57,599 nucleotides of DNA from an uncultured Bacilli bacterium (GTDB taxonomy: Bacteria > Bacillota_I > Bacilli_A > ML615J-28 > CAG-698): positions 1-57,599 of the forward strand of contig CANQVC010000005.1 of the NCBI GenBank assembly GCA_947627195.1, read 5' to 3'. This document shows positions 20,321 to 29,723 of this stretch, one piece after another. The notes beneath the pieces were generated by a model. That model saw only the letters and a program-made list of their open reading frames with translations, had not been told where the DNA came from and ran no database searches. The position numbers and the translations under genes are program-made. The stretch's first letter is position 1. Each line of letters begins with the position of its first letter.

Positions 20321-21382
20321 ATGAAAAGTAAAAAAAATGAAACTACATTACCAGCAGTACAAAAAGAAAATTCATTACAAACTGTATCTAATAATGTAAA
20401 ACCAGCCAAAACTAAAAAAGAAAAAAGGAAACAAAGAAGAAATATTTTTTGGATTTGTATTGGTATTGGATGTTTAATAATTATGTTGTTAATAATTATT
20501 AGTAATGTATTGGATGTTGGCGAAAAATTAAGAAATATTTCTAAATATTTAGAATGGGGATTTTATGCATTATCTATTATTTTATTTTATTTTTTAATTC
20601 TTAATCCTTTACGTATTATTTTGTTTTCACCAACTTTTTCTATTGTAACAGTTGTTGATGAACAAAATAAAAAAAGTTATCGTGTATATCAAAAAGTTGC
20701 GAAAAACATTATTCGCAATAATGATTTAAAAGAAGAAGATTTACAATTATTAGAAGATGGCATGGATAAAAAAGAAGATTTAAGATTAGCATTAAGTAAA
20801 GTTTTTGATTCATCAATTAAAAAAGCTATTAATAAAATTATATTATCAAATGCGAAAACAGTATTTATATCAACTGCTATTTCCCAAAATGGTAAATTAG
20901 ACATGATGACTGTTTTAAGTGTTAATTTAAAAATGATTAAAGAAATAGTTCAAAGAGCAGGATTTAGACCATCTTATGCTCGATTAGGTAAATTAAGTGT
21001 TAATGTTTTAGGAACAGCTTTAATCGCAGAAAGTTTAGAAGGATTAAATTTCACTGATTTGTTTCCTACATCAACAGCTAATTATATTGCGGAAATACCT
21101 TTAGTTAAACCAATTGCTAATAGTTTATTAAATGGGTTGAGTAATGGTTTACTTACGCTTCGTATTGGTATTGTAACTAGAAGATATTTATTTTCTGAAA
21201 CAAAACCATCTAAATCAGAAATAAGACGTAAATCTATTAAAGAATCTGTTAAGATGTTACCATTATTATTTAAAGAAGTTTTAGCATTCTTCCCACAAAA
21301 AATTATTCGTTTATTCCGTAAGTCAAGAGAACAAGCAGAAAAAGCAGAAAAAGATTTTTTGGCTGAAGAAGGTGGAGAATAA
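20321..21382 (+). CDS. DUF697-like (YcjF-type) membrane protein
   Basis: A 353-residue protein with a Lys/Arg-rich N-terminus (about 1-40), two transmembrane helices (about 43-65 and 83-105) and a soluble region. The C-terminal part (about 185-300) has the DUF697 pattern 'VNLKMIKEIVQRAGFRPSYARLGKL' in divided form and then hydrophobic helices ('AEIPLVKPIANSLLNGLSNG'). DUF697 proteins are often attached to or located near GTPases, but no GTPase domain is present here. RBS AAAGGA. It is the second gene after the MsbA-like exporter. Confidence 0.65.
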   Translation: MKSKKNETTLPAVQKENSLQTVSNNVKPAKTKKEKRKQRRNIFWICIGIGCLIIMLLIIISNVLDVGEKLRNISKYLEWGFYALSIILFYFLILNPLRIILFSPTFSIVTVVDEQNKKSYRVYQKVAKNIIRNNDLKEEDLQLLEDGMDKKEDLRLALSKVFDSSIKKAINKIILSNAKTVFISTAISQNGKLDMMTVLSVNLKMIKEIVQRAGFRPSYARLGKLSVNVLGTALIAESLEGLNFTDLFPTSTANYIAEIPLVKPIANSLLNGLSNGLLTLRIGIVTRRYLFSETKPSKSEIRRKSIKESVKMLPLLFKEVLAFFPQKIIRLFRKSREQAEKAEKDFLAEEGGE

Positions 21383-21391
21383 AAGAAAAAT

Positions 21392-21417
21392 AAGGAATCT
21401 TTGTGATTCCCTTTTTG
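21392..21417 (+). terminator. Terminator of the exporter/DUF697 operon
   Basis: GGAATC (21394-21399), 5-nt loop, GATTCC (21405-21410), then CTTTTTG. Confidence 0.75.
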
Positions 21418-21474
21418 CTATTTTTTTCTCTTATTTTTTAATATACTAATAAATAAAAAATAGGAGTTATTAAA

Positions 21475-23613
21475 ATGAATAGTTTGGTATATTTGTTAGT
21501 TATTGCTTTTTTTGGTTTATTTAGTGTAACAAAAGAATTGGGATTTTGTTTTTATATTGCTATTAGTATATTTTTTGTTTTTAAAAATCGTTATCATTTT
21601 TATCTTTTATTTTTTATATCTTTAATAAGTATGTTTCTTTTTCGTTTTCCATTCTTTGTTTCTTATAGTATATATAATATATTCTTATTTATATATTCAT
21701 TATTACCATCATTTTTTCATAAAGAAATAATCACTATATTATATGCATGGATATGTCATGTTATTACTTATTTTGTTTATATATTATCTTTTGATTTATT
21801 ATATTTTTTTATTTCTTCTCTTACTTTATTATTAATTTTGTTTTTATTTGTTATATGTGAAAAAAACAAATGTAAAACAAATAAATATTTTAATGGTATT
21901 TTTAATTATATTGACTTAATTACTTTGGTAATTAGTATTATCATATGTTTATATACTAAAAATATTTATATTTATAATAATATTAATATTATAATTGTTG
22001 AACCTATTGGTTTTTATCTAGGGATATTTCTTGTAATGTATTTATCAAGTACTAGAAAAGAATTGATAAGTTTTATTTTTAGTTTGATTATATGTTATTT
22101 ATATTATGATATATCTTTATATAGTTTTATTTTTCCTTTAGTTAGTATTATTTATTCATTATCTAAAAAATATAGTTGGTTAGTTAGTTTATCAATGATT
22201 GGTATTATGCATTTCATTTATCCTATTTATTTTTCTAAATCTTTCTTATTAATTATATTAAGTACAATTGTTTTATTTGAATTTATTAGACCTTTTATTA
22301 TTATAGATTTTAAAGAAGGAACAAATATTAATGAAATGTATAAACAAACATTTCAATTAATTAATAATGATGTTTTATCATTTGCTTCTTTTTTAGATAT
22401 AATAAGAAATGAAACATTTGTTCCTAATGATAATATAATTAAACAAAATATTCAATATGTTATTCAAGAAGTTTGTTTTAAATGTTCTAAGCAAGAAGAA
22501 TGTTTTAAAAGAAATAAAGGAAAAATATATTTTTATTTTCAAAATTTATTTCGCCATAATTATTTCTTTGATGAATGTGTTGAGAAAGAAAGAATTGAAA
22601 AATTAAACAATCTATATAATATTTCAGAAAATAATATTGATAATGATTCATCATTTGCGCTCATTACTAAAAACTTAGCTAATACTTTAAAACAATATAG
22701 TCAAAATTATTTAAATAATGAACAATTAGATTTTAATAAATTAATAGAATTTAAAAAAAAATTAATTCAATATGGATATAAAATATCTTCATTAGAAATT
22801 GAAAATATTTTTTTAAATGATTTTAAAATAAATATCAAAATACATCATATTGAATTTAGTAAAGAAAAAGAATGTTTAGAAATGATGTTTTATGATATAT
22901 TTATGATTATGCCCATGTTTATAATTGAAAAGCAAAATAAGAATATTGTTAATATTGTAATTGTTCCTAAACGTAATTATGATATTAGATATGGATATGG
23001 CTCTATTGCTCAACCTGGGAATCAAGTATGTGGTGATAATTATTTAGTAAAAGAAGTAAGACAAAATAAAATGTTAGCTATTATATCTGATGGCATGGGT
23101 AAAGGTGTTGAAGCGAGTATTGAAAGTTCAAGAACTATTAGAATGATTGATCATATTATGCAAACTAATATGTCTACTGATACATCTTTACAAATATTAA
23201 ATACTTTTTATTATTTGCAAGATGAAGATCAAAGATATTCAACTCTTGATTTTTTAGAAATTGATTGCATAAATGGAGATGCTTTTATATATAAAGCTGG
23301 TGCAACAACAACATTCATAATGCATGATGATGGAAGTTGTGAAAGAATTGAAAATGACCAATTACCATTTGGTTTAAATGAAATGATTATTTCTAAAAAA
23401 ATAAAATTAAGAGAAAATGATTTAATAATTATGGCTTCTGATGGGGTATTTGAGAATAGTAAAAATGAATTAGAATTAGAAGAGTATATTCGTAGTATTA
23501 GAATGATGGATCCGCAAAAGATTACATATGAAATTTTAAATTATGTTAGATATCAAAATATTCATTCTGATGATATGAGTATTATTGCTTTAAAGATGGT
23601 TTTATCTCGATAA
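21475..23613 (+). CDS. spoIIE: SpoIIE-type membrane PP2C serine phosphatase
   Basis: In endospore formers SpoIIE dephosphorylates SpoIIAA to activate sigma-F and helps place the polar septum. This 712-residue protein has about ten hydrophobic segments over residues 1-265, a central cytoplasmic part with a Cys cluster ('CFKCSKQEECFKRNKG', about 335-350), and a C-terminal PP2C domain (about 505-712). Metal-binding Asp motifs are seen: 'CGDNYL', 'ISDGMGKGVEA', 'MASDGVFENS' and 'SDDMSII'. Layout and length fit SpoIIE better than RsbU. No spoIIAA/AB/sigF genes are nearby, so sporulation itself is not shown. RBS AGGAG precedes the ATG. The end overlaps the convergent rhodanese gene by 12 bp. Confidence 0.88.
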   Translation: MNSLVYLLVIAFFGLFSVTKELGFCFYIAISIFFVFKNRYHFYLLFFISLISMFLFRFPFFVSYSIYNIFLFIYSLLPSFFHKEIITILYAWICHVITYFVYILSFDLLYFFISSLTLLLILFLFVICEKNKCKTNKYFNGIFNYIDLITLVISIIICLYTKNIYIYNNINIIIVEPIGFYLGIFLVMYLSSTRKELISFIFSLIICYLYYDISLYSFIFPLVSIIYSLSKKYSWLVSLSMIGIMHFIYPIYFSKSFLLIILSTIVLFEFIRPFIIIDFKEGTNINEMYKQTFQLINNDVLSFASFLDIIRNETFVPNDNIIKQNIQYVIQEVCFKCSKQEECFKRNKGKIYFYFQNLFRHNYFFDECVEKERIEKLNNLYNISENNIDNDSSFALITKNLANTLKQYSQNYLNNEQLDFNKLIEFKKKLIQYGYKISSLEIENIFLNDFKINIKIHHIEFSKEKECLEMMFYDIFMIMPMFIIEKQNKNIVNIVIVPKRNYDIRYGYGSIAQPGNQVCGDNYLVKEVRQNKMLAIISDGMGKGVEASIESSRTIRMIDHIMQTNMSTDTSLQILNTFYYLQDEDQRYSTLDFLEIDCINGDAFIYKAGATTTFIMHDDGSCERIENDQLPFGLNEMIISKKIKLRENDLIIMASDGVFENSKNELELEEYIRSIRMMDPQKITYEILNYVRYQNIHSDDMSIIALKMVLSR

Positions 23614-23880
23614 TGATTTATATCCTTTTTTTACTGAATATACTTTATATCCTTGTTTTCTTAATATTTTACATGTCTTTAAACTTGTAATACCTGCTTC
23701 ACAAAATAAATAATAATTATTTATTTTATTTAAGTATTGTGAAGGATTTTTTAATAATTCTTCATTTGGAATAAAAATAATATTATCTATATGAAAATGA
23801 TTATATTCATTAACATTTCGTATGTCAATCATGATTGGATTATTTATTTTTTTAAGTTTGTTTAAAGAAATTCGTTTCAT
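23602..23880 (-). CDS. Rhodanese-like single-domain protein
   Basis: The 92-residue protein has the rhodanese fold pattern: 'IMIDIRNVNEYNHFHIDNIIFIP' in divided form (CH2A), then the active-site loop 'FCEAGITSLKT' with one catalytic Cys, and a C-terminal 'GYKVYSVKKGYK'. Such proteins carry persulfide sulfur or bind anions. RBS AGGAGAAA on the minus strand precedes the ATG. It is convergent with spoIIE and diverges from the PucR-type regulator gene. Confidence 0.85.
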   Translation of the reverse strand: MKRISLNKLKKINNPIMIDIRNVNEYNHFHIDNIIFIPNEELLKNPSQYLNKINNYYLFCEAGITSLKTCKILRKQGYKVYSVKKGYKSLSR

Positions 23881-23984
23881 TTTTTTCTCCTAATCTTTTA
23901 TATTTTTTTATTCTGTGATATAATATGATTGTAAAATATATTTGGTTAATAATATTTATTAATATTATTTAAGGAGTGATTACA

Positions 23985-24602
23985 ATGTCTTTGAAAGCTT
24001 TTATTCAAAAACAAAAATATTTTTCTTTTTATATTATTGATTTATCAATAGTATCTAAAGAACAATATGATAAAATAATTGAAATTTTTGAAGAATGTTT
24101 AGGGGATATATATATTGAAACATATAATTCTTTAACAATCATTTATTATCATTATTTTGATGGGGCATCTGTTGAGGATGTTTTGCCTACTTTAACTGAA
24201 GATTTTGGCATTTGTTTGAAAATGTTTCATGGATTTAAAATGGTTTTAAATAGGATAAATGATGTATATAAGATTATACAAATATATATCAATCATAGTT
24301 TTAATAAAAATAAACAATTTACTAATCTTCGTTCATTAATTTTAGATACATTAGAAAACGAAAAAGATTTTAATATATTAAAAGAAATAGTTTTACATCC
24401 AATGATTGATGATCCCAAATTAAAAGAAATAATTATGGGGATGTTTGATTCTAATTTAAATGTTAGTAAAACAGCATCTATAGTTTATATGCATCGTAAT
24501 ACAATTAATTATAAATTAGATATTATTGAACAAGAAATGGGATTAAATATGCAAAATTTCCATGATGCTGTTGCAATGTATATATTATTAAAGAAGGATT
24601 AG
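23985..24602 (+). CDS. PucR C-terminal HTH-domain regulator
   Basis: The start is at ATG 23985, with AAGGAG at 23971-23976 and 8 nt spacing; a GTG at 23976 lies inside the ribosome site and is less likely. The 205-residue protein ends with a PucR-type helix-turn-helix ('FDSNLNVSKTASIVYMHRNTINYKLDIIEQ' in divided form), the domain used by PucR/CdaR activators to bind DNA. The N-terminal 130 residues show no recognised sensor domain. It is followed 4 nt later by a thioredoxin-like lipoprotein gene, so the two are probably one operon. Target and ligand unknown. Confidence 0.8.
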   Translation: MSLKAFIQKQKYFSFYIIDLSIVSKEQYDKIIEIFEECLGDIYIETYNSLTIIYYHYFDGASVEDVLPTLTEDFGICLKMFHGFKMVLNRINDVYKIIQIYINHSFNKNKQFTNLRSLILDTLENEKDFNILKEIVLHPMIDDPKLKEIIMGMFDSNLNVSKTASIVYMHRNTINYKLDIIEQEMGLNMQNFHDAVAMYILLKKD

Positions 24603-24606
24603 ATAT

Positions 24607-25098
24607 ATGAAGAAAAAGATTTGTTTCTTATTAATATTTATTTTAATATTAATAATTAATATATGTTGTTTATCTAGTTGTAAATCATTTTCTTTTAGTG
24701 ATATAAAAGAAATAACTGTTGAAGAAATATTTCAATTAGAAAATGATGGATATATATATTTTTATCGTGATTCATGTCCTAATTGTGAGAAGATTAAATC
24801 AACTGTTATTAAATATGGAAAATATTCATTAGATAATGATATATTATTTTTTAGATGTGATATCGAAAAAGATGAAAATAATATTGTTCGTCGTGGTCAT
24901 GAAAACGGCGAAGGTATCAATGAAAAATTTTGGGTAACAGGGGTAAAATCAATTGATGAATTATGTATTGCGGGGACACCATCAATAATTTATTTTAATA
25001 ATGAAGAAAAGCAAACCGAACTTTGTGGGAGTGGGAAAACCGAAGTAAAAAATTATTTAAATGAATTGATGAATAAAAAAGAAGAAGAGAATGCTTAA
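24607..25098 (+). CDS. Thioredoxin-fold lipoprotein with CPNC motif
   Basis: A 163-residue protein with a lipoprotein signal ('INICCLSSCKSF') and a thioredoxin-like domain carrying 'FYRDSCPNCEKIKST' as redox-active CxxC, followed by 'DILFFRCDIEKDEN' and 'GTPSIIYFNNEEK' (the cis-Pro region). It should sit on the outer face of the membrane and take part in thiol exchange. It lies 4 nt after the PucR-type regulator. The stop codon is in the loop of a bidirectional terminator. Confidence 0.8.
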   Translation: MKKKICFLLIFILILIINICCLSSCKSFSFSDIKEITVEEIFQLENDGYIYFYRDSCPNCEKIKSTVIKYGKYSLDNDILFFRCDIEKDENNIVRRGHENGEGINEKFWVTGVKSIDELCIAGTPSIIYFNNEEKQTELCGSGKTEVKNYLNELMNKKEEENA

Positions 25099-25110
25099 AT
25101 TCTCTTCTTC
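25081..25110. terminator. Bidirectional terminator between the thioredoxin-like and M42 peptidase genes
   Basis: GAAGAAGAGAAT (25081-25092) pairs perfectly with ATTCTCTTCTTC (25099-25110). T-rich sequence follows on the + strand, and A6 precedes it, giving a T-run on the - strand. It serves both convergent genes. Confidence 0.9.
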
Positions 25111-25116
25111 ATATTT

Positions 25117-26151
25117 TTATTTTAAAACATCAAATTCAGTATTCAATGTTATTTCTTTAATTGTATAAGCAATTAGTTTACTTAAGTTATCAACGTCTTC
25201 CATACTAACAATTTCGGCACAAGAATGCATGTAACGTTCGGGAATGTTTAGTAAGATTGTTGGTATACCTTTACCTGTATAATGAATTTTATCAGCATTT
25301 GTCCATGTGCGATATGTTGTTGTTGATATTTGTAATGGGATGTTTTGTTCTTTTGCCACTTTCTTTACAATTTCCACAAGTTTCTTATTCATAATTGTAC
25401 CAACACTTAATGTTGGACCTTTGCCTAAATATATTTCATCATGATTGTTTAGACTTGGCAAACTTGATGTATCTGTTGTTACATCAACTACAATTGCACA
25501 AGTTGGTTCAATTAATGAACCTAAAGCACTTGCACCATTGGCAGTTGTTTCTTCACCAACTGTACTACTGGCATATACTCCTTGGGTAACATTTAATTTT
25601 TTTGCCATTTCTAAGGCATTTAAAATAGCATATACGCCTATTTTATCGTCTAATGCTCGTCCAGCAAGAATACTATCACTTAATTTTAAATATGTACTAT
25701 TATGGATAACGTAATCACCAATTTCTACTTTCTTTAATGTTTCTTCTTTAGAAAATGTTCCTAAATCCAATTCTAATTCACTTGCATCAATTTTATCTTT
25801 TTGAATTGGTCTATATTGAGCAATTACTCCTGGAACAATGCCATTTTTAGTTATTACTTGAACTTGTTGCCCTAAATATAATGATGGACGAATTGAGCCA
25901 ATTTCATCTAATTTACATCTGCCATCTTCTTTCACATTAGTTATTGTTAATCCTATTTCATCAATGTGGGCATCTAATAATATTTTGATTTTTGATTGGG
26001 GATTAATTATACTAATAACATTACCTACGTGGTCTGTTATTATTTCATCAACAAATGGTTTCATTTTTTTAATTACTTTCTTTTGAATTTCTATTTCATT
26101 TCCTGAAACACTTGGTGTTGAAAGTAATTCATATAAAAATTCTCTTTCCAT
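25117..26151 (-). CDS. M42 family metallo-aminopeptidase
   Basis: M42 peptidases (FrvX, PepA-type glutamyl aminopeptidases, TET-like) are dinuclear zinc or cobalt enzymes that trim peptides in the cytosol. This 344-residue protein has the metal ligands in order: 'LLDAHIDEIG' (His), 'AGRALDDKIGVYA' (bridging Asp), 'TVGEETTANGA' (catalytic Glu and ligand Glu), 'VVDVTTDT' (Asp) and 'ERYMHSCAEIV' (His). RBS AAGGAGGG on the minus strand. Length matches the family. Confidence 0.93.
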   Translation of the reverse strand: MEREFLYELLSTPSVSGNEIEIQKKVIKKMKPFVDEIITDHVGNVISIINPQSKIKILLDAHIDEIGLTITNVKEDGRCKLDEIGSIRPSLYLGQQVQVITKNGIVPGVIAQYRPIQKDKIDASELELDLGTFSKEETLKKVEIGDYVIHNSTYLKLSDSILAGRALDDKIGVYAILNALEMAKKLNVTQGVYASSTVGEETTANGASALGSLIEPTCAIVVDVTTDTSSLPSLNNHDEIYLGKGPTLSVGTIMNKKLVEIVKKVAKEQNIPLQISTTTYRTWTNADKIHYTGKGIPTILLNIPERYMHSCAEIVSMEDVDNLSKLIAYTIKEITLNTEFDVLK

Positions 26152-26299
26152 ATTAAAAACCCTCCTTAATATTATTTTACCATATTTTATAAAAAAAGCA
26201 AAATAAAAATCTTCTCTTTTCTTATATTATATTATTATATATAATATATAACATATAATATATAACATATAATATTATAAGACTAGATAAGATATTTAA

Positions 26300-27079
26300 T
26301 TATATTATATTAAAATGCTTCAAAGCTTTCGCAACACCATCATTATCAATATCATCAGTAATATATTTTGCAGCTTTCTTTATTTTTGGTATCGCATTTC
26401 CCATAGCAATTCCCATTCCAACAAATCTAATCATTTCTTCATCATTATGACCATCACCAATTGCCATTGTTTCTTTTTGCTGGATATTTAAAATATCAAT
26501 TAAATGTTTTATTCCTGTTGCTTTTGTTTCACCAATACTATATACATCATATCCATAATCATCTAATCTAGAATAACTTAATTTATCTTTTGTTGCATTA
26601 TAGAATAAAGGAAAATATTCGTCTTCACAAAATAAATTAAGTTGATATATATCTTCATTTTGATATGGAATTACTTTAGGGATTACGATATGTAAAGGAT
26701 CATAACCTAAATGACAACGATGATCTTCAGGTTTTAGTAAATAATAAGTATTTTGATTAATAAATACCATATTTAAATTATTTTCATTTACGATATTAAT
26801 TACTTTTTGAATTGATTCTTTATCACAAGGTTTGTGATATAAAATATTATCTTTGTCATCTAATATTAATGTTCCATTAATAGTAACAAAATAATCAAAA
26901 TGAATGACATCAAATATCCCAAGTTGGGCTGTTAATTCTTTGCTTCTTCCTGTTGCTAATGCAATTTTATAGCCATTTTTACGTGCTTTTTCAATGGCTT
27001 CAATAGCACTTTTCGGAACAGATTTTGTTTTATGTGAATATAAAGTTGAATCGACATCAAAAAATATTATTCTATACAT
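26300..27079 (-). CDS. HAD superfamily Cof-type sugar/nucleotide phosphatase
   Basis: The start is placed at the ATG read from 27079, because AGGG at 27089-27092 (minus strand) is about 9 nt upstream; another in-frame ATG at 27088 touches that site directly. The 259-residue product has HAD motif I 'IIFFDVDSTL', the 'LATGRSKEL' segment, a type C2b cap (about 85-190), a conserved Lys in 'ETKATGIKHLI' and motif IV 'AIGDGHNDEEMIRFVG'. Relatives dephosphorylate sugar phosphates, FMN or PLP. It is monocistronic on the minus strand, 148 nt upstream of the M42 peptidase gene, with an AT-rich spacer. Confidence 0.9.
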   Translation of the reverse strand: MYRIIFFDVDSTLYSHKTKSVPKSAIEAIEKARKNGYKIALATGRSKELTAQLGIFDVIHFDYFVTINGTLILDDKDNILYHKPCDKESIQKVINIVNENNLNMVFINQNTYYLLKPEDHRCHLGYDPLHIVIPKVIPYQNEDIYQLNLFCEDEYFPLFYNATKDKLSYSRLDDYGYDVYSIGETKATGIKHLIDILNIQQKETMAIGDGHNDEEMIRFVGMGIAMGNAIPKIKKAAKYITDDIDNDGVAKALKHFNII

Positions 27080-27183
27080 TTTTTTCATCCCTAATAAATA
27101 TTAACATAAAATGATAATAAATAAAATGAAAAAATGCTTTCATATTGCAAATATAAACTTAAAGAAAACTAAAATTAATTTTT

Positions 27184-27213
27184 CAAATTTTAATTTGTGC
27201 AATGTGCACATTG
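27184..27213. promoter_or_regulatory. Two palindromic operator candidates before the sugar ABC ATPase gene
   Basis: A perfect 14-bp palindrome CAATGTGCACATTG (27200-27213) overlaps the -35 hexamer. Just upstream, CAAATT-TT-AATTTG (27184-27197) is a second dyad. Both are in the right place for a repressor or activator dimer. It does not match the usual cre consensus for CcpA. Confidence 0.55.
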
Positions 27214-27239
27214 AATTTTTTCTTAATATCATGTATAAT
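27211..27239 (+). promoter_or_regulatory. Promoter of the MsmK-type ATPase gene
   Basis: TTGAAT (27211-27216), 17 bp, TATAAT (27234-27239). Confidence 0.75.
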
Positions 27240-27272
27240 TAATGTATAAATTTAAAACGTAGGAGGAAATTT

Positions 27273-28394
27273 ATGGCAACAGTAACACTTAAGAACATTA
27301 ACAAAGTTTATGATGGTAATGTTCATGCCGTTGTTGATTTTAATTTAAATGTGAAAGACCGTGAATTCATCGTTTTTGTAGGACCATCTGGATGTGGAAA
27401 AAGTACTACATTAAGAATGATTGCTGGTCTAGAAGACATTACTTCTGGTGAATTAAGAATTGATGATGAAGTAATGAATGATGTTGCACCAAAAGATAGA
27501 AATATTGCGATGGTTTTCCAAAGCTATGCTCTATATCCACATATGACTGTATATGATAACATGGCATTTGGTTTAAAACTTCGTAAATTTGGTCGTGATG
27601 AAATTGATCGTAGAGTACAAGAAGCAGCTGAAATTTTAGGATTAAAAGCTTTATTAAAACGTCGTCCTAAAGCTTTGTCAGGTGGACAAAGACAACGTGT
27701 TGCTTTAGGTCGTGCTATTGTACGTGATGCAAAAGTATTCTTAATGGACGAACCATTATCTAACTTGGATGCTAAACTTCGTGTACAAATGAGAACAGAA
27801 ATTATTAAGATTACCGAAAGATTAGGTATTACTACTATTTATGTAACACATGACCAAATTGAAGCTATGACAATGGCATCAAGAATTGTTGTTATGAAAG
27901 ATGGTTATATTCAACAAGTAGGAGCACCAAAAGATATTTATGATAACCCTAATAATAAATTTGTTGGTGGATTTATTGGAACACCTCCAATGAACTTCGT
28001 TGATGGTAAAGTAACTGAAGATGGTTATTTTGTATGTGGAGATCATAAAGTTGGTGAAACTAAATTAAAAATACCAGCTGGTAAATTTAAGATTTTAGAA
28101 GATCAACATTATATTGACAAAGATATTATTTTAGGTATTCGTCCTGAAGATATTCATGATGAAAATGTTGTTACTAGTACTTATCCTGAAGCAAAAGTAA
28201 AATTAAAAGTTGAAGTTTCTGAATTATTAGGTGCTGAAACATTAATTTATCTAACAATGAATACTCAACCTTTAACAGCAAAAGTTAATGCTAGAGTTGA
28301 TATTCATCCACGTGATGAAATTGAACTTGCATTCGATATGAACAAATGTCATTTCTTTGATCCTGAAACAGAATTAAGAATTGTTCGTAATTAA
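27273..28394 (+). CDS. msmK: MsmK/UgpC-type ABC sugar transporter ATPase
   Basis: The 373-residue protein is a MalK-family ATPase: Walker A 'GPSGCGKSTTLRM', Q-loop 'VFQSYALYPHMTVYDNM', signature 'LSGGQRQRVALGRAIVR', Walker B 'VFLMDEPLSNLDAKLR', H-loop 'YVTHDQIEAMT', and C-terminal TOBE/OB regulatory domains (about 240-373, 'LGIRPEDIHDE'). Such ATPases energise several carbohydrate importers. No permease or binding protein is adjacent, so it is probably a shared ATPase working with importers encoded elsewhere. RBS AGGAGG. A palindrome over the -35 suggests regulation by sugar supply. Confidence 0.93.
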   Translation: MATVTLKNINKVYDGNVHAVVDFNLNVKDREFIVFVGPSGCGKSTTLRMIAGLEDITSGELRIDDEVMNDVAPKDRNIAMVFQSYALYPHMTVYDNMAFGLKLRKFGRDEIDRRVQEAAEILGLKALLKRRPKALSGGQRQRVALGRAIVRDAKVFLMDEPLSNLDAKLRVQMRTEIIKITERLGITTIYVTHDQIEAMTMASRIVVMKDGYIQQVGAPKDIYDNPNNKFVGGFIGTPPMNFVDGKVTEDGYFVCGDHKVGETKLKIPAGKFKILEDQHYIDKDIILGIRPEDIHDENVVTSTYPEAKVKLKVEVSELLGAETLIYLTMNTQPLTAKVNARVDIHPRDEIELAFDMNKCHFFDPETELRIVRN

Positions 28395-28417
28395 TTTGTT
28401 GGCATAAAAGATTTATA

Positions 28418-28444
28418 AAAAGAGTTGAATTTCAACTCTTTTCT
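28418..28444 (+). terminator. Terminator after msmK
   Basis: AAAAGAGTTG pairs with CAACTCTTTT around a 5-nt loop and is followed by a short T-rich end. Confidence 0.8.
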
Positions 28445-28481
28445 TAAAAAATAAAAATCATATAATACAAGGAGGAAAATG

Positions 28482-29705
28482 ATGAAAAAGACAATTAGAG
28501 ATGTTAATTTGAATCAAAAAACTGTTTTGATCCGTGTTGATTTTAATGTACCAATGAAAGATGGAGTTATTACTGATGATAATAGAATTGCTCAAGCAAT
28601 ACCAACTATTAAATATGCATTAGAACAAAATGCGAAAGTTGTATTATTTTCTCATTTAGGAAGAGTTAAAACAGAAGCTGACAAAGCTAAAAATAGTCTT
28701 GCTCCTGTAGCTTTACGTTTACAAGAAAAATTAGGTCAACCTGTAAAGTTTGTTCCTGTAACACGTGGTAAAGAATTAGAAGATGCTGTTAAAGCAATGA
28801 AACCAAAAGATGTTGTTATGTTTGAAAATACAAGATTTGAAGATATCGATGGTAAAAAAGAATCTGGTAATGATCCTGAATTAGGTAAATATTGGGCATC
28901 TTTAGGTGATGTATTTGTTAATGATGCATTTGGTACTGCTCATAGAGCTCATGCATCTAATGCAGGTATTGCTGCTAATATGAAAAATGTTGTTGCTGGT
29001 TTCTTAATGGAAAAAGAAATTAAATTCATTGGGGAAGCTGTTGATAATCCAGAACGTCCATTTGTGGCTATTTTAGGTGGAGCAAAAGTTTCTGATAAAA
29101 TTTCTGTTATTAACAATTTATTAAATAAAGCAGATAAAATCTTAATTTGTGGAGCTATGGCTTATACATTCTATAAAGCTAAAGGATGGGAAGTTGGAAC
29201 TTCTAAATGCGAAAATGATTTTGTTGAATTTGCGAAAGAAATGTTAGCAAAAGCTAATGGTAAAATTGTTTTACCATGTGATGTTGTTGCTGTAAATATT
29301 TCAAGTGAAGATGCTGCTAATGATTTCTTTGGTGCTATTGAAAAAGCTAAAGAAAAAGTATTTGCATCTGATAAACTTCCTAAAGATTATATGGGACTAG
29401 ATGCAGGACCAGCTACAATTGCTTTATTCAAAAAAGAACTTGCTGGAGCTAAAACTGTTGTATGGAATGGACCAGCTGGTGTATTTGAAGTAGATAAATT
29501 TGCGAAAGGAACAAATGAAATTTGCAAAGTTATTTCTGAATTAAAAGATGCTACAACTATCATTGGTGGTGGAGATTCAGCATCTGCTGCTATTAAATTA
29601 GGATATGAACATAAATTCACACATATCTCAACAGGTGGAGGAGCTTCTTTAGAATATTTAGAAGGTAAAGAACTTCCAGGTGTTGCTATTATTAATGATA
29701 AATAA
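28482..29705 (+). CDS. pgk: Phosphoglycerate kinase
   Basis: Pgk transfers phosphate from 1,3-bisphosphoglycerate to ADP in glycolysis. The 407-residue product has the family signature '[11 protein letters not shown]', the substrate-binding 'LFSHLGRVK' and '[14 protein letters not shown]' segments, and the nucleotide-side '[18 protein letters not shown]' and '[10 protein letters not shown]'. Two ATG codons are adjacent (28479 and 28482); GGAGG at 28471-28475 fits the second better. It heads a glycolytic operon with an HPr-like gene and tpiA. No gap gene is adjacent. Confidence 0.97.
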   Translation: MKKTIRDVNLNQKTVLIRVDFNVPMKDGVITDDNRIAQAIPTIKYALEQNAKVVLFSHLGRVKTEADKAKNSLAPVALRLQEKLGQPVKFVPVTRGKELEDAVKAMKPKDVVMFENTRFEDIDGKKESGNDPELGKYWASLGDVFVNDAFGTAHRAHASNAGIAANMKNVVAGFLMEKEIKFIGEAVDNPERPFVAILGGAKVSDKISVINNLLNKADKILICGAMAYTFYKAKGWEVGTSKCENDFVEFAKEMLAKANGKIVLPCDVVAVNISSEDAANDFFGAIEKAKEKVFASDKLPKDYMGLDAGPATIALFKKELAGAKTVVWNGPAGVFEVDKFAKGTNEICKVISELKDATTIIGGGDSASAAIKLGYEHKFTHISTGGGASLEYLEGKELPGVAIINDK

Positions 29706-29723
29706 TATTTAGGGAGGATTTAT

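Noticed and set aside
25395-25714. Two plus-strand frames within the M42 peptidase region
   Set aside because: They are antisense to a gene with all metal-binding motifs and have no start signals.
26220-26280. Repeated ATATAATATATAACAT pattern, considered as a CRISPR or regulatory array
   Set aside because: Simple AT repeats without spacers of constant length; no cas genes in the window.
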